From positions 1,116,001 to 1,180,000 of the forward strand of contig JAGYXB010000018.1 of NCBI GenBank assembly GCA_022495005.1: DNA of 64,000 bases. Reading direction: 5' to 3'. Made by a program: the position numbers and the translations under genes. The notes under the pieces are model-generated. The model did no database searches, was not told the DNA's origin, and worked only from the letters and a program-made list of their open reading frames with translations. The stretch is from Rhyacophila brunnea (Eukaryota; Arthropoda; Insecta; Trichoptera; Rhyacophilidae). Shown here one piece after another: positions 34,455 to 51,798 of this stretch; positions within the stretch are counted from its first letter, which is position 1; each line of letters starts with the position of its first letter.

Positions 34455-36270
34455 TTGATCAATGGAAAAACGGCTAGGAAAAAAGACAAAAACGTTGCGA
34501 AGGAAAAAGTTAGAATACGAAACGAAATAAGTGAAAACAACTTTCTTCAAAACCCCCTCACATTGTCAGAGGTAGAAAGCGTCATAAAAGATATGAAGAA
34601 TCACATAGCAGCCGGATTGGATGAACTGAGAGGAGAACAAATTAAACATTTCGGACCCAAAGCTCTGCAATGGCTACTACAAATGTTCATTACATGCGTA
34701 AAAACTTTTCGGATTCCCAAAATCTGGAGGAAAGCACGGGTAGTTGCTCTTCTTAAACCAGGTAAAGAAGCAAATGATCCAAAGCACTTCCGACCGGTTT
34801 CGCTACTATGCCATCTTTTTAAACTGTTTGAAAGACTGATCTTTAATCGCATCTTAAATTTCTTGGATGAAAAAATAATCAAAGAGCAGGCTGGTTTCAG
34901 GCCTGGAAAATCGTGCTGTGGACAAATTCTAAATCTAACACAGCATATCGAAGACGGATATGAATGAAAAGAAATAACTGGCGCAGTATTGATCGACCTA
35001 ACCGCTGCATATGATACGGTAAATCATAAAAAGTTATTGAGAAAACTTTATGAACTTACCGACGATCTCAACTTAACGACGCTCATAGGGACATTTCTGC
35101 AAAATAGACGTTTTTTCGTAACATTACATGGTAAAAATAGCCGATGGCGATCCCAAAAAAACGGCCTGCCTCAAGGAAGTGTGCTGGCTCCAGCCCTATA
35201 TAATATTTATACAAACGACCAGCCAACACCATCGAGTACAAGGCAGTTTATTTACGCGGATGACACGGCCGTAGCAGCTCAAGGCAAGACTTTCGAAGAT
35301 GTTGAAAATGAACTATCCGCCACGCTGGAGAAACTCTCAGTGTACTACGAGAGCAACCACCTCAAACCGAACCCACGGAAAACACAAGTATGTACATTTC
35401 ATCTTTGGAACAAAGAGGCCAAAAGAGAACTACGTGTTACGTGGAGAGGCGATAAACTCGACCACTGCCCAACGCCGAGATACCTGGGTGTACTCTTCGA
35501 CTGCACACTGACGTTCAAGCAACACTGCATTACTACAAAACTCAAAGTGTGCGCGAGGAACAATATTATAAAGAAACTAACCGGGTCATCTTGGGGAGCG
35601 CAACCACATACACTGCGCACGTCTGCCTTAAGCCTATGCTTCTCAGCCGCAGAATATGCGGCACCAGTATGGAGCGCATCTGTGCATGCCAAACATGTGG
35701 ATGTATCAATCAACGAGACAGGTCGCATCATATCGGGATGCCTGCGACCGACCCTCATTGATAAAATATACCCCATCATAGGCATAGCTCCTCCCGATAC
35801 ACGAAGAGAAGTAGCGGCGAATGTCGAAAGAAGGAAGCAGACGCATGATCCCAGACACCCACTCCATGGACATCAAGCAGAGACCTCAAGGCTCAAGTCC
35901 AGAAAAAGCTTCCTTAAAAGGACAATGGAAGTGGATTGCCTCCCAGAAGAGAGTCGTATCCAGAAATGGAAAGAAAGACTGCAATCCTTGGATAGAGTCA
36001 ACAGAGGAACCCTCGCCGGGACACGAACTTCCCTTCGATGTCTGGAAGGCACTGAACAGACTAAGAGTCAGTGTCACAAGGTGCAAGACAAACCTCAAGA
36101 AGTGGGGTGTCTTAACCGGCGAGGATGTCTCATGCGAGTGTGGGGAGGTGCAGGATGCGAAGCATATGTTGGTTTGCCCTCGAATTGGGATTGAGTGTGT
36201 TGATGAGTACCTGTTGAAGGCCAATGACAGGGCGGTCTCCGCTGCAACGTTTTGGAAAGGAGCGGTGTGA
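34455..36270 (+). pseudogene. LINE reverse transcriptase and C-terminal zinc knuckle
   Basis: The frame 34455-34967 carries KDMKNHIAAGLDELRGEQIK, VVALLKPGKEANDPKHFRPV, then KEQAGFRPGKSCCGQI. A single in-frame TGA at 34965 separates it from 34989-36194, which holds motif A (LIDLTAAYDTVNH), LPQGSVLAPALYN, the catalytic FIYADDTAVAAQ, and the thumb (ESNHLKPNPRKTQVCTFHLW, PRYLGVLFD). Near 36030 the frame shifts, and 35821-36270 supplies the last part, with the CCHC knuckle CECGEVQDAKHMLVC. All RT catalytic aspartates are retained. The copy is inactive because of the stops and shift, not because of lost motifs. Confidence 0.87.
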
Positions 36271-36302
36271 TCCCGGACACGATAAGTGAAGTACAGTCCA
36301 AT

Positions 36303-36906
36303 ATAATTTTTAAGAAATATTTGATTTATAAAATATATATTTATTTTAATTTGTCAAAATAATGATCAGTTCGCTAGGTATGAGGTGTTTGAGACAGTTA
36401 TAAACATAAAATGGCCCTCCATCTTCTAAATATCTTGAAGAGTATTATATTTAGCTCCAGTTTTAGTATATCTTCCTTTTGTTATTTACTTCTATCATGG
36501 AATTTTTTATCTATGTCATTTTGTATAAAAAAAGGCTAAAAAAACCCAAAAAAACTATATTTGACATGTTTTTTTCATTCCACTTTTACACAAAGTTTAC
36601 TTAAAATGTAAATACTTAATAGGAAAATTCAAAACCTATAAATATTTAAAAGATTTATTTGAATTGAATGAATAATACATGAGTTAAATCATTTTTAGTA
36701 ATCAGTGTGCCTTTTTAAGTGTTCCTGAAAAATTAATTCTGTCTGAACTGATACACAGTCGATACAACATTGACCCAACCCAACCCTATTGAAAGGAGCT
36801 CTGTAAGATTGACGCGTCTATTTTCAAATACCGATAATATGTATCTTCATTATTCAATATTTATGGTATCTACATGTCATTTATGTGTTTCAAGCTTTAA
36901 TAATTG
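36303..36906. other. Intergenic stretch, nothing recognised
   Basis: AT-rich; no ORF or repeat noted. Confidence 0.4.
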
Positions 36907-37296
36907 ACAAGAAATGAAAATATAATTAATATTAAATTCTACAGGTTTTTTTTTTTTTTTTTTTTCATAAAATTTAATTTGTTTAACAATAAATTTTGAT
37001 GTTGATTCTACGTTAACGTTATGAGATTCTGTTAGTTTTTTAAGTTTACGACACTGTTTCTGAAATTTGTCAAATATAATTTGGCTAATCTCTTCGCGAA
37101 TGTCATAGTCTAATGTATCGAATTCAATTGGATGAAGTTTAAAGGATAATTCTGAATGAAGAAGTTTAATATAATGTAAAAGATTATCACGTTTCCTCAT
37201 ACCCTCCCGGATCTCTGCCTTCAGCCAAATCTTCTTTGCTCTGTGGACCTGTAGAAACCTGTAGAATTTAATATTAATTATATTTTCATTTCTTGT
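36907..37296 (-). pseudogene. Exon-like ORF boxed by a perfect 42-bp inverted repeat
   Basis: On the minus strand a frame opens after two tandem acceptor-like sites (TTCTACAG GTTTCTACAG) at about 37248 and runs some 90 codons. It reads VHRAKKIWLKAEIREGMRKR, then DNLLHYIKLLHSELSFKLHP, IEFDTLDYDIREEISQII and FDKFQKQCRKLKKL. The product is highly charged and looks helical, and it looks like real protein sequence. I do not recognise the family. It ends in an A run of about 20 (36949-36966 on the plus strand as T). Arms 36907-36948 and 37255-37296 are exact reverse complements, and the arm itself contains the acceptor. No other exon of such a gene is evident nearby. Confidence 0.5.
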
Positions 37297-38101
37297 AAAA
37301 TGGAATTCTACCAAGTAAATGCTAACTCAATTAATTTAATAATTGATTTTAACATACTTATACATTTCTTTTTTCCATCATATTGTTTTCAAATTAGGGC
37401 TAATGTCTATTTTTAAATTGTAATAAATATATACAAAATAATATTGAACATATCGGCATTTGGTTAGACCAATTAATTCAGTTTGTAAATATTTTCTTCT
37501 TATACTTTTGACAGGTTTAGGAAGTTATAGACCATTTCATGGGAAATTACATAATAAAATAGTGGAATTCTCGTTTTATGTGTCAGGGATTCACGTTTTC
37601 CGCTATTTGTGTACAGTTTCTGCAGTCCCATTTCATTTTAGTATATTTAATTCTAGGTGTTACGTTATTCCCCACAATTTATCTCTGAAATATTCAGAAT
37701 TCAATTAAAATAATTAAAAATCCAATTTATTTGAACACATTCAATTCAATAAATTCCAAATGCATATTTGCGTTACTATGGATTAAATTGTGCCTTGTGT
37801 GGGCGATCAAGAATGCAATTTTGATGAGTTGGTGTCACAACATTAATTGTTTGTATGCAGGATTTTTTTAATTTAGACATTTTCTATCTATGTATAAGCT
37901 CATGCAATACTTAATATTTATGAACTAAAAACATCGATAGAATTTAAAAATTTGATCGGTTTGAATTAAATTAAAATTTCATCACTTCATTCACTTACAA
38001 GTTCTAATAAATCATTTTAAGACAATAAATTAACATAATATACCATAATAGTCACTCCACAATATTGGAAGCGTTTTTTTTTTATTAATTAAAACAATAT
38101 A
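37297..38101. other. Intergenic stretch, nothing recognised
   Basis: AT-rich sequence up to the mariner element; no ORF or repeat pair noted. Confidence 0.4.
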
Positions 38102-39390
38102 CGAGGGTGGGTCAATAAGTCCTTAGAAAAGCCGACAGGTGGCGCGACTAGTACTGTAAGCGGTTTGTTTTCATGCACTACCGATTCAGTATGCTGCGAA
38201 GTTTCAATCAGATTGGTCGGGTTGTTGTGTGTTTCTCGTACATTTAAAAAAAAAATTTGCTTGTGGAAAATGGAAAAATGGAGAAAATTGAGTTTAGAGC
38301 TGTTATTAAACATTTTAATATAAAAGGGCTAACAGCAAAGGAAATAAAAAAATGAGTTGGATTTAGTTCACGGCATATCTGCTCCTTCACTTGCAACTAT
38401 TTATAACTGGTTAAATGAATTTAAACGTGGTCGTACATCAACAAAGGATGAACCACGCCCAGGACGTCCTGTAGAGGTGACTACACCAAAAATGATCAAT
38501 AAAATCCACGATATGGTGTTAAGTGACCGAAGATTAAAGTTGAGTGAGATAATTGAGGTTACAGGGATCTCAAAAGGTAGCGTCATTTCTATTTTACATG
38601 ACAATTGGGCATGAAAAAAATTTCTGCAAGATGGGTGCCGCGTTTGCTCACAGTCGACAATAAACGCAATAGGGTGGTGGCATCTAAAGCCCTGTTGTCG
38701 CTCATGCAACGCAATCCGGATGAATTTTTTCGTCGCTTTGTGACTGTAGATGAAACATGGATACACCACTATACTCCCGAGACGAAGAACAGTCAAAGCA
38801 GTGGATTGCGAAAGGCGAACCATGTCCAAAGAAGGCGAAAACCGTGAAATCAGCTGGTAAGGTTATGGCTACTGTATTTTGGGATGCACGTGGAATTATT
38901 TTCGTTGACTATTTGGAAAAAGGAAAAACAATAACAGGGGATTATTATGCATCTTATTGGACCAGCTAAAAAACAAAATTGAAGAAAAACGGCCTCATTT
39001 AAACAGGAAAAAATCCTCTTTTATCAGGACAATGCCCGTGTTCACACATGTTTACGATTAATGGCTAAAATTGAAGAATTGAAGTTCGAATTGGTCGACC
39101 ACCCACCGTATTCGCCAGATTTAGCCCCCCAGTGACTTTTTCCTTTTCCCAAACTTAAAAAAATGGCTAAGTGGACAACGTTTTTTTCAAATGAAGAAGT
39201 CATCGATCGGACAAATGCTTATTTTTAGGACCTTCCGAAAACTTATTTTTCTGACGGTTTAAAAAAAATTGAGAAACGTGTAACCAAGTGTATTGAGGCT
39301 CCAAGGAGATTATGTTGAGAAATAAAAAAAAAATACAAAAATAAAAACTGTTTTAATGCTTTTTTCTAAGGAATTATTGACCCACCCTCG
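38102..39390 (+). mobile_element. Full-length mariner transposon with inactivated transposase
   Basis: The termini CGAGGGTGGGTCAATAAGTC (left) and GAATTATTGACCCACCCTCG (right) form inverted repeats of about 27 bp with a single mismatch. TA lies outside both ends (38100-38101 and 39391-39392). Length 1,289 bp is normal for mariner. The single transposase gene spans nearly the whole interior. Confidence 0.92.
38270..39320 (+). pseudogene. Mariner transposase, frameshifted
   Basis: Start MEKMEKIEFRAVIKHFNIKG at 38270. Blocks in order: a helix-turn-helix region TIYNWLNEFKRGRTST with DEPRPGRPVEVTTP, then RWVPRLLTVDNK, FVTVDETWIHHYTPET (first catalytic Asp), GKVMATVFWDARGIIFVDYL, LFYQDNARVHT (second Asp) and HPPYSPDLAP (third Asp). 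This is the D,D34D pattern of mariner. Frames change near 38355 (A run), 38611 (A run), 38800, 38965 and 39127 (C run), so no full protein can be made. The homopolymer sites suggest slippage-type indels. Confidence 0.88.
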
Positions 39391-39392
39391 TA

Positions 39393-42300
39393 CCTAGCAA
39401 ATAAAAAATAACCGAAAAGTGAATATTTTCAGGTTTTTCGTTATTAAAATAAGTAAAAATTTATTAACATATTAACATAATTGGCAATCTTAAAAATAGG
39501 GCACATACTATCCAACATCAAATAAGTCAATATAAAAGTCATTGTGCATAAATTTGTATAATATGTATGAGGCTATTAATTGGTTTCAAAGTTGGTAACC
39601 TTCGTATTCCAACATTTTGAGATACATAATTGCAAAAAACCATCATCATTTAGGACTCCAAATAGAACATTTTCTTTTTATTAGTAAATAATAAGAAAGA
39701 ACGAAAAGCAAAATAAAATGTCCATAGCATCATTAAAATTAATGTATCATTAACAAGCATCATTAACGTTTAAAGTTAGCTGTAATATATAAAAAATGGT
39801 GACTGATGAATATGAACGACTTTGCAATCAACCTCTGGTTTAATTCTATTTCACTATCAAAAGGAGCTGTATATGATATTTTATGACACATGATGGAAAA
39901 GTACAGAAAGAGAATCAAAAATGGAGGTTACTGACTTCGAAACTAATAACCTCATTTATCAATTATTTATTATCTACATTCGCAAATGATTATAAATAAA
40001 AGCACACGCGGTACATACTTACATACATATTATATTATTATAAAAAAATAAAAAAAAATACAAATTCTTCAGTTGATAGTCATTTTCATTGCAATTTAGA
40101 ATCCGTATGTACTTAATTAAAATTTAATTAACATATTATTATCAAATTACAATAGTAATTGAAGGCTGCAGGTGAAGGACATGTTATGTCACGTTTTTGA
40201 TTTTTTTAAACTGGCGATGCAGTCTCATATATCAAACCGAGTACTAAGATGGTATTTTAATTTCGGCATTAACAGTAATAGTCAAAGGATTATAGAACAA
40301 AAAATGTCCATTTCGTTCAGGGTAAAAACATGTATTGTCTATGGTCTACATTCACATCAGACTTGACAGTCTTAATAGTGCAAAGGAATCATAAACCAAA
40401 AGTCTCCCCCTGTGAAACGCCGGACAAACGGATGAGCGCTATAAGCAACGTCAGACAAAAAGCAACGTCAAAGTCTTTAATTAACGATATCTCAGTTTGA
40501 CATAACATGTTCTTCTCCTGCACCCTTCGATTGTAAATAATATTAAGTGTTCTACGGGGAACCCAAGATTAATGAGACACGGCACTGCAATTTGACATGC
40601 AGATACAAGTCGATCTTTGCATAGAGAATGCAACTCACATCTAGTTTGCCAAACCGACCTAGCACCTAGCCGATGCGGCAACTTGCAGTGCCGTGAGTCT
40701 TAGCCCTAATAGAGCTAAATTGATATCATCACATTTTGGTTAAATTTACTGGATGAAAAAAAGCACTCTACGTAAAAACATGAATTCAATAAAATAACAC
40801 ACCCTGTTTTTTATTCATCAAAATTAACTGGTAAACAAGTTCTATTTTAATAATTCTCACTTGAACCGAGAGTAATAAAAAATCTATGGCACTTATAAAT
40901 GTAAAGTAACGATACAATAAAATAAGTATTATGATAAACATCTTAAACATCTAATACTTGAGTGCAATTATTTCTTGCCATATAAAAAAAAAATAGGAAT
41001 ACATACATAGAACTATTTACCTAAAAAAATCTTACAAAAATAAAATAAAGCTGAGACCAATAACCCAAAATCAAGTTCTTACGATCTCGATTATCCATAC
41101 TGCAAACTACACATCAGACTAAATATCTCACAAGATGGGTGAATAATATGAGAAAATTCCAACGTTCAATTCCTTCACTATACTGTTTAAATAATTAATT
41201 TAAAAAAATAAAATGTCATCCACAAATGACAGCGCATGATCTTCAGTATTTTTTGACCCCGATCATTATCACGCCACAAAATCTTTTACACCCCAGTCTA
41301 AATTAGGTCCCATTTTTAAACTCCCCCTATTCGCCATCCTCAGAAAAAATTGGTTTATTCAGTTTTGTGATGTCATATTTGCTACAACTCCCTTTGTCAT
41401 AAATCATTATTTTATATAAGAGCCCCTCCCCCATTCGGATGTGTTTTCATATATGGACAGCCCTTTAATATACCGATGTTCTACGTCCTTTTGTATGTTT
41501 TGAGAAAATCAAATTTGAAAGATGCGAAACAGATTTATTTGAATGAGACAATAATATCTTCTTAAATACTGTACGTACAATAATTTTACAGCATAGGTAT
41601 GGATGCATGATATGGTTGTTTTTTCAAGTAGGCTATGATTCACTATCCAGTAGTCACATTGTCATTCTTCAACTTGAAAAACAAATGTATTATATTTAAC
41701 TGAGGACTCTGAAGTGTTACAAATTAAACAAAACTTGACTAAATGATAAATTTTGGTCTTGCTTTGGGCACTCATTGCACTATTTGCATCAAACTATTCT
41801 CCTACTGTGCAAAGAACCTAAGTAAGGGAAAATTATAGCTCCGTTCAAACAGGGAAGGCCATTAGTGATACAATATGAATTAAGTGATACGACGAGGTCA
41901 CGCGATACCTTCACAGAATAATTTAAAATGACTTTCACGTAAGAAAAAAGGGAATAGCTAATACTTCCCTTTAAAAATCTCAATGAAATCATTTTACATT
42001 ATAACTGAATGTAAACGCTATTAGACGTAGGGTCTATGATGCGAACAACCAAATTCCATTGTGCTGTCATCGCGTTGGACATAACATGTATACTAATCCA
42101 ATTTTGGTGAAAACTGGACATATCGACGGTTCCTATGTAAATTCTGACATCCGCCAAAAAAGCATTTTTTTCTGCCAAAACACTAATACATATAATACTT
42201 CCTCATTGGTTATAAAATTAAATAAAAAAATAAATCTCACTTAATTTCGTATAAAAATGTACATAAAAACAGATAAATACTCTAATTTTATTAAATGAAC

Positions 42301-42980
42301 CCCGTAAATGCAGATATGTTAATATGTCTGTCTTTACATTAGGCACCAGATAGTCGCATAAACAGATAAATAATGTCAGTTGTCTTTATGTGCTCCGTGT
42401 CTGGCCGTTAGCGAACGTTAAAGACGCAAGTGTATTGTTTTGGAACAGATTGAATTATAATGATTTCAATAGTGATAATTAATTATAGTTGGTAATAATT
42501 GTTATAACTACAATTCTGCTAAAAGTATACAATTTAGAATGTAATAATCCGTAAATATTTATAATACTCACTGAATTTCAGGTGCCTAGTAATAAAAACA
42601 TAGAAGTTTTAAGATTTTTTACTTCAAATAGTTATCCTGTAAATTTTTGTAATGTCTGAGTTTACGTAGGGATTATCGATATGTACTTATAAGACAGTAT
42701 CAAGAAAGATATGAGAACCTATAACACAAGGGAGGTAAAAATTAAATAAAATTATTAATTTCTTATGGGCATCGGCTATGTATTTATAATTTAAACTAAT
42801 CACACACGAAAGAGAATGGCAACACTCAGAAACTTAAGTTACTTTTGTAAAGCTACTGCTAGACCGAAAGAATTGTGGTTAGTATGTTAGTAGTAATATG
42901 AGGCATCTAATAACAAAAACCAATATGTGACACACATGATGTAAATCTATGCGGAATTTCACAAAATATAATTGTAATGA
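39393..42980. other. AT-rich intergenic stretch with small inverted repeats
   Basis: No gene seen. A 31-bp inverted repeat with few mismatches pairs 40161-40190 with 40499-40529 (GCAGGTGAAGGACATGTTAT on the left). A shorter 13-bp perfect pair, CACGGCACTGCAA, lies at 40578-40590 and 40683-40695. These look like parts of MITEs but target duplications were not found. Confidence 0.4.
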
Positions 42981-42984
42981 TCTC

Positions 42985-43204
42985 TTCAAAGCCGTGGGTC
43001 CCAGGTTCGAATCCTGGGTCTGGCAAGTACAAAAATTGTTTTTCAATTTGTGTGTGTCAGGGTATGGACCTAATAGGTTGAGCAAGTGGCTGACATCCAT
43101 TTCTCGTGAAAAACAAAATCTGTCAATACAAACCTCCACTCTGTGGAGGCCCATATGATCCTATCAGGATCGGACATGGTCGAAAAAAAAAAAAAAAAAA
43201 AAAA
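42985..43204 (+). repeat. tRNA-headed SINE, copy 1
   Basis: A tRNA-like T-arm, CCCA GGTTCGAATCC TGGG, holds a perfect pol III B box at 43004-43014. It is followed by a body containing GACCTAATAGGTTGAGCAAG and TGGCTGACATCCATTTCTCG, and a terminal A run to 43204. The same unit, diverged, is at 62891-63133. The A box is not recognisable in this copy. B box, shared body and A tail together define a SINE. Confidence 0.72.
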
Positions 43205-43818
43205 TTACTTCTACAATGCGTCAAAATCATACAAAAAAATATGTTCAAAAACCAAACGATTTTAACAGTTATTAGAAACAGATAAGTATACATACATATT
43301 GTTCTAATTTAAAAATAAAATTCGATAAATAAAAGATAATATTCAAACCGACCAGTTACGCTTGATACACAAAAATGTAATTTACTACTAATATTGAATA
43401 TTGTGGACATCAGTTTATATAATTAGGCACCTCACATTATGTTCTAATTGATTTACATTTTGTACTTTTCTAATTGAATCATTTTTTGTGACCCGGGTTA
43501 TGACTTTCGGCATACAGGGACTATGCATACTCACTAAAGGCAAACGTACAACTGACAGAATGCAGTTACTGTTTATATAGGCACATAATTACATAACTTA
43601 AAAGATCATGAAAATACATTATTTCTAAGTGAACGATTTGCCTAGATATTTAACTTTTTATAAGCAATAAGTAAAAAAATTCCAATACTTCAGGTTCTCC
43701 CACTATGTACTTGATAAATAATTCTTCACTTAGGTATAAAATGTATTTTCATGATCTTTTAATGTTAATTTAGTATCTATTATATACTTGTGTAAATAGT
43801 GTCACTTTGTGTCAGTTG
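43205..43818. other. Intergenic stretch, nothing recognised
   Basis: AT-rich; no ORF or repeat pair noted apart from a short duplicated TTTTCATGATCTTTTAA/ATGAAAATACATT region near 43610 and 43745 in opposite orientation. Confidence 0.35.
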
Positions 43819-43820
43819 TA

Positions 43821-44787
43821 GGGCAGAGCGGGGTCATTTGAGCCACGGGGTCACCTGAGCCACCCGTATTATCACTCTTACGCTGCATTATAGATACAAG
43901 CGGTGGATTCCGAACAAAGCAGGAGGGGTAGACAGCCAATCCACAATTGCATCAGTCACCGTCCGGTGTTCGATGTGACTGTGAACGTGCGATGTTACTA
44001 TTTTCACGCCAAAAGTAAAGAAAGCAGTTCCTCATACTTTTTGGTCTCAAGACTCTCAAGCACATGTCTGTGGTGTTACGGCAATCAAGTAAATGTATTT
44101 TAATTTAAAAATAATGTGTTTATGCGATGACAGTATCAAAAATAATCTATTTTCAATAGTCTTTGGGTGGCTCAATCCAATTAGTAATAATTTGGGGAAG
44201 GGGTCATTTGAGCCATAACAAACGTACACCTGAAAGTAACAGATACACCTGAGAAGTACCAGCTTGCTGCAGAACAAAGTAAACGGAAAAGTGAGGGTAA
44301 CAAGAAGATAGTAAAATCGAAGAAACTTTCAGTGAAGAAAGCTATTTTGAAGAGTTCCTCTGAATCTGATGGAAGAGACACGACCTGCTAAGAAAACTAA
44401 AAATCTCCAAAAGAAGAAAAAAGTACAGACAAGTATAACTATATGTTCCTATTGTTTTCTAATAATTTGGATTAAAGATTTAAGAAAGATTTTGTTTGTA
44501 TTTTATATTGCTCTGATGAAAAAAACCTTTCTACGCCCACTGGCTCAACTGACCCCATTGGGTGGCTCAGTTGACCCCACTAGGTGGGGTCAACTGAGCC
44601 ATCTGGCATTTGTGACATTAATGTAAATTTAGTCTTGTAAACATCGTCTTTGTTACAGTTTTTTGATGAAGTTACATGACCAAATAAACAACTTAACTGG
44701 TTTAAAAGATATCATTTCTTATTTCTTCATTAATTAGAAGCCATACTGCTTTGAGCAAAATCATGATCAAGTGACCCCGCTCTGCCC
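43821..44787. mobile_element. TA-flanked DNA element with GGGGTCAnnTGAGCC arrays (pogo-like)
   Basis: The ends GGGCAGAGCGGGGTCA (43821) and the inverted copy ending GCTCTGCCC (44787) have TA immediately outside both (43819-43820 and 44788-44789). Motif GGGGTCAnnTGAGCCA lies at 43830, 43847 and 44200, inverted at 44541 and 44563, and direct at 44586. The last two form a 17-bp perfect palindrome (44563-44579, 44585-44601). The interior at about 44228-44420 reads TPEKYQLAAEQSKRKSEGNK, a basic tail like that after DDE domains of pogo/Tigger proteins, then stops. No catalytic domain remains. Confidence 0.72.
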
Positions 44788-44789
44788 TA

Positions 44790-45382
44790 CAATTGCCATT
44801 GGTAAGTGCTAAGAAATGCCGAAAGGCGAATCCTGGGTCATAAAAAATAATGATTCAAATGGAAAAGTACAAAACGAAAAATAATTGGAATTTAAATTCC
44901 ATTATGTATACTCAGTCGATAGTATTCCATACCATTATATTATTACGATGGGTGCGGACGTCTTAGCGGTGATCAGCGGAACTATAAACCCTTGCATTTT
45001 CACGTACAGATGTATGCCTCCCGGGTTGAACCCCCAGCTTTGGTTCATTACAATATATAGTACAGTGCTATAAAATCACGGCCATAACGTATGGATTATA
45101 GAATAATAGGGAGTACTACAACATTGAATGAACGCCATTATATACGATTATTAAATAAAAATTGAATTATTTTGCTGATGCTATGCAGATACCATGAAAA
45201 GAAGATCTCGTCTATTATTTTTAAATCTTTTGTTGGATTATATACTACCAAAAAAATGTAGCTGTTTAGTGCTTTTTTTATAAAATAATAAAGTGCCTTT
45301 TGTCTATGGTCTGCAACATAGCTAAGGATTTTATATTTTCTCTGCTTAAACAAAATAATCTTAGAAAACGATCAGCCTTTCA
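44790..45382. other. Intergenic / 3' flank of the GGTase-I beta gene
   Basis: Nothing recognised. It would contain the 3' UTR of the minus-strand gene that ends at 45383, but I see no canonical AATAAA in the nearest 200 bp on that strand. Confidence 0.35.
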
Positions 45383-51300
<5,918 letters not shown>

Positions 51301-51575
51301 TATGTTAAAAAGAGTATTAATCTCTGCTTTTTAACCTCTTTGATAATAGTTATCGAGGTTTTTGTATTAAAATATGACACCACTGTGTTAAATACAATAA
51401 ATCATACACGCCAATTAAATTTTACGTAATTGTATGAGGAAAAATCAGTTGTTATACTGAGATTTTTATTAGTGACGTTAATCGGAACATTTACTTTTGA
51501 CAGCGCACTGACATTGAAATGTCATGTCGTTAGTCGAAGGTATATTAGTCTATGGTCGAAGTCGTTTGTACAACA

Positions 51576-51790
51576 CAGTGTTGCCATCTTTTCAAAGTGA
51601 AATTATAGTACAAAAGAGTAAAAATTATAGTATTTCTGAAAAAAACTATGGTACATGAACATTTCTCATCTGGAATCCTTCAAAATTATATTATTTGTGG
51701 CATATTTGCATAAAACTATAGTATTTTTTATTTTTCGCGGTTTCAAAATTATAGTATTGTACTATAATTATAGTACTGTTGGCAACACTA
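51576..51790. mobile_element. hAT-like MITE, 215 bp, perfect 8-bp duplication, upstream of GGTase
   Basis: The ends CAGTGTTGCCATC and the inverted TGGCAACACTA are bracketed by GTACAACA at 51568-51575 and 51791-51798, an exact 8-bp repeat. The interior repeats AAATTATAGTA/TACTATAATT several times in both orientations. It sits about 275 bp upstream of the GGTase-I beta start codon, so it could lie in the promoter. Confidence 0.82.
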
Positions 51791-51798
51791 GTACAACA

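Larger units (their letters stand above)
33223..36291 (+). mobile_element. Jockey-group non-LTR retrotransposon, 3.07 kb, 11-bp target duplication
   Basis: TACAGTCCAAT occurs at 33212-33222 and again at 36292-36302, bracketing the element exactly. Inside are AP endonuclease, reverse transcriptase and a C-terminal zinc knuckle, all on the plus strand. The ORF1 (Gag-like) that Jockey-type elements usually carry is absent, so the copy is either 5'-truncated or a one-ORF type. The 3' end is GATAAGTGAAG with no poly(A) run. Its ORF is broken by a few stops and shifts, fewer than in the LINE at 21000. Confidence 0.88.

Noticed and set aside
35399..35785. Minus-strand 128-codon ORF
   Set aside because: Antisense shadow of the Jockey-group reverse transcriptase.
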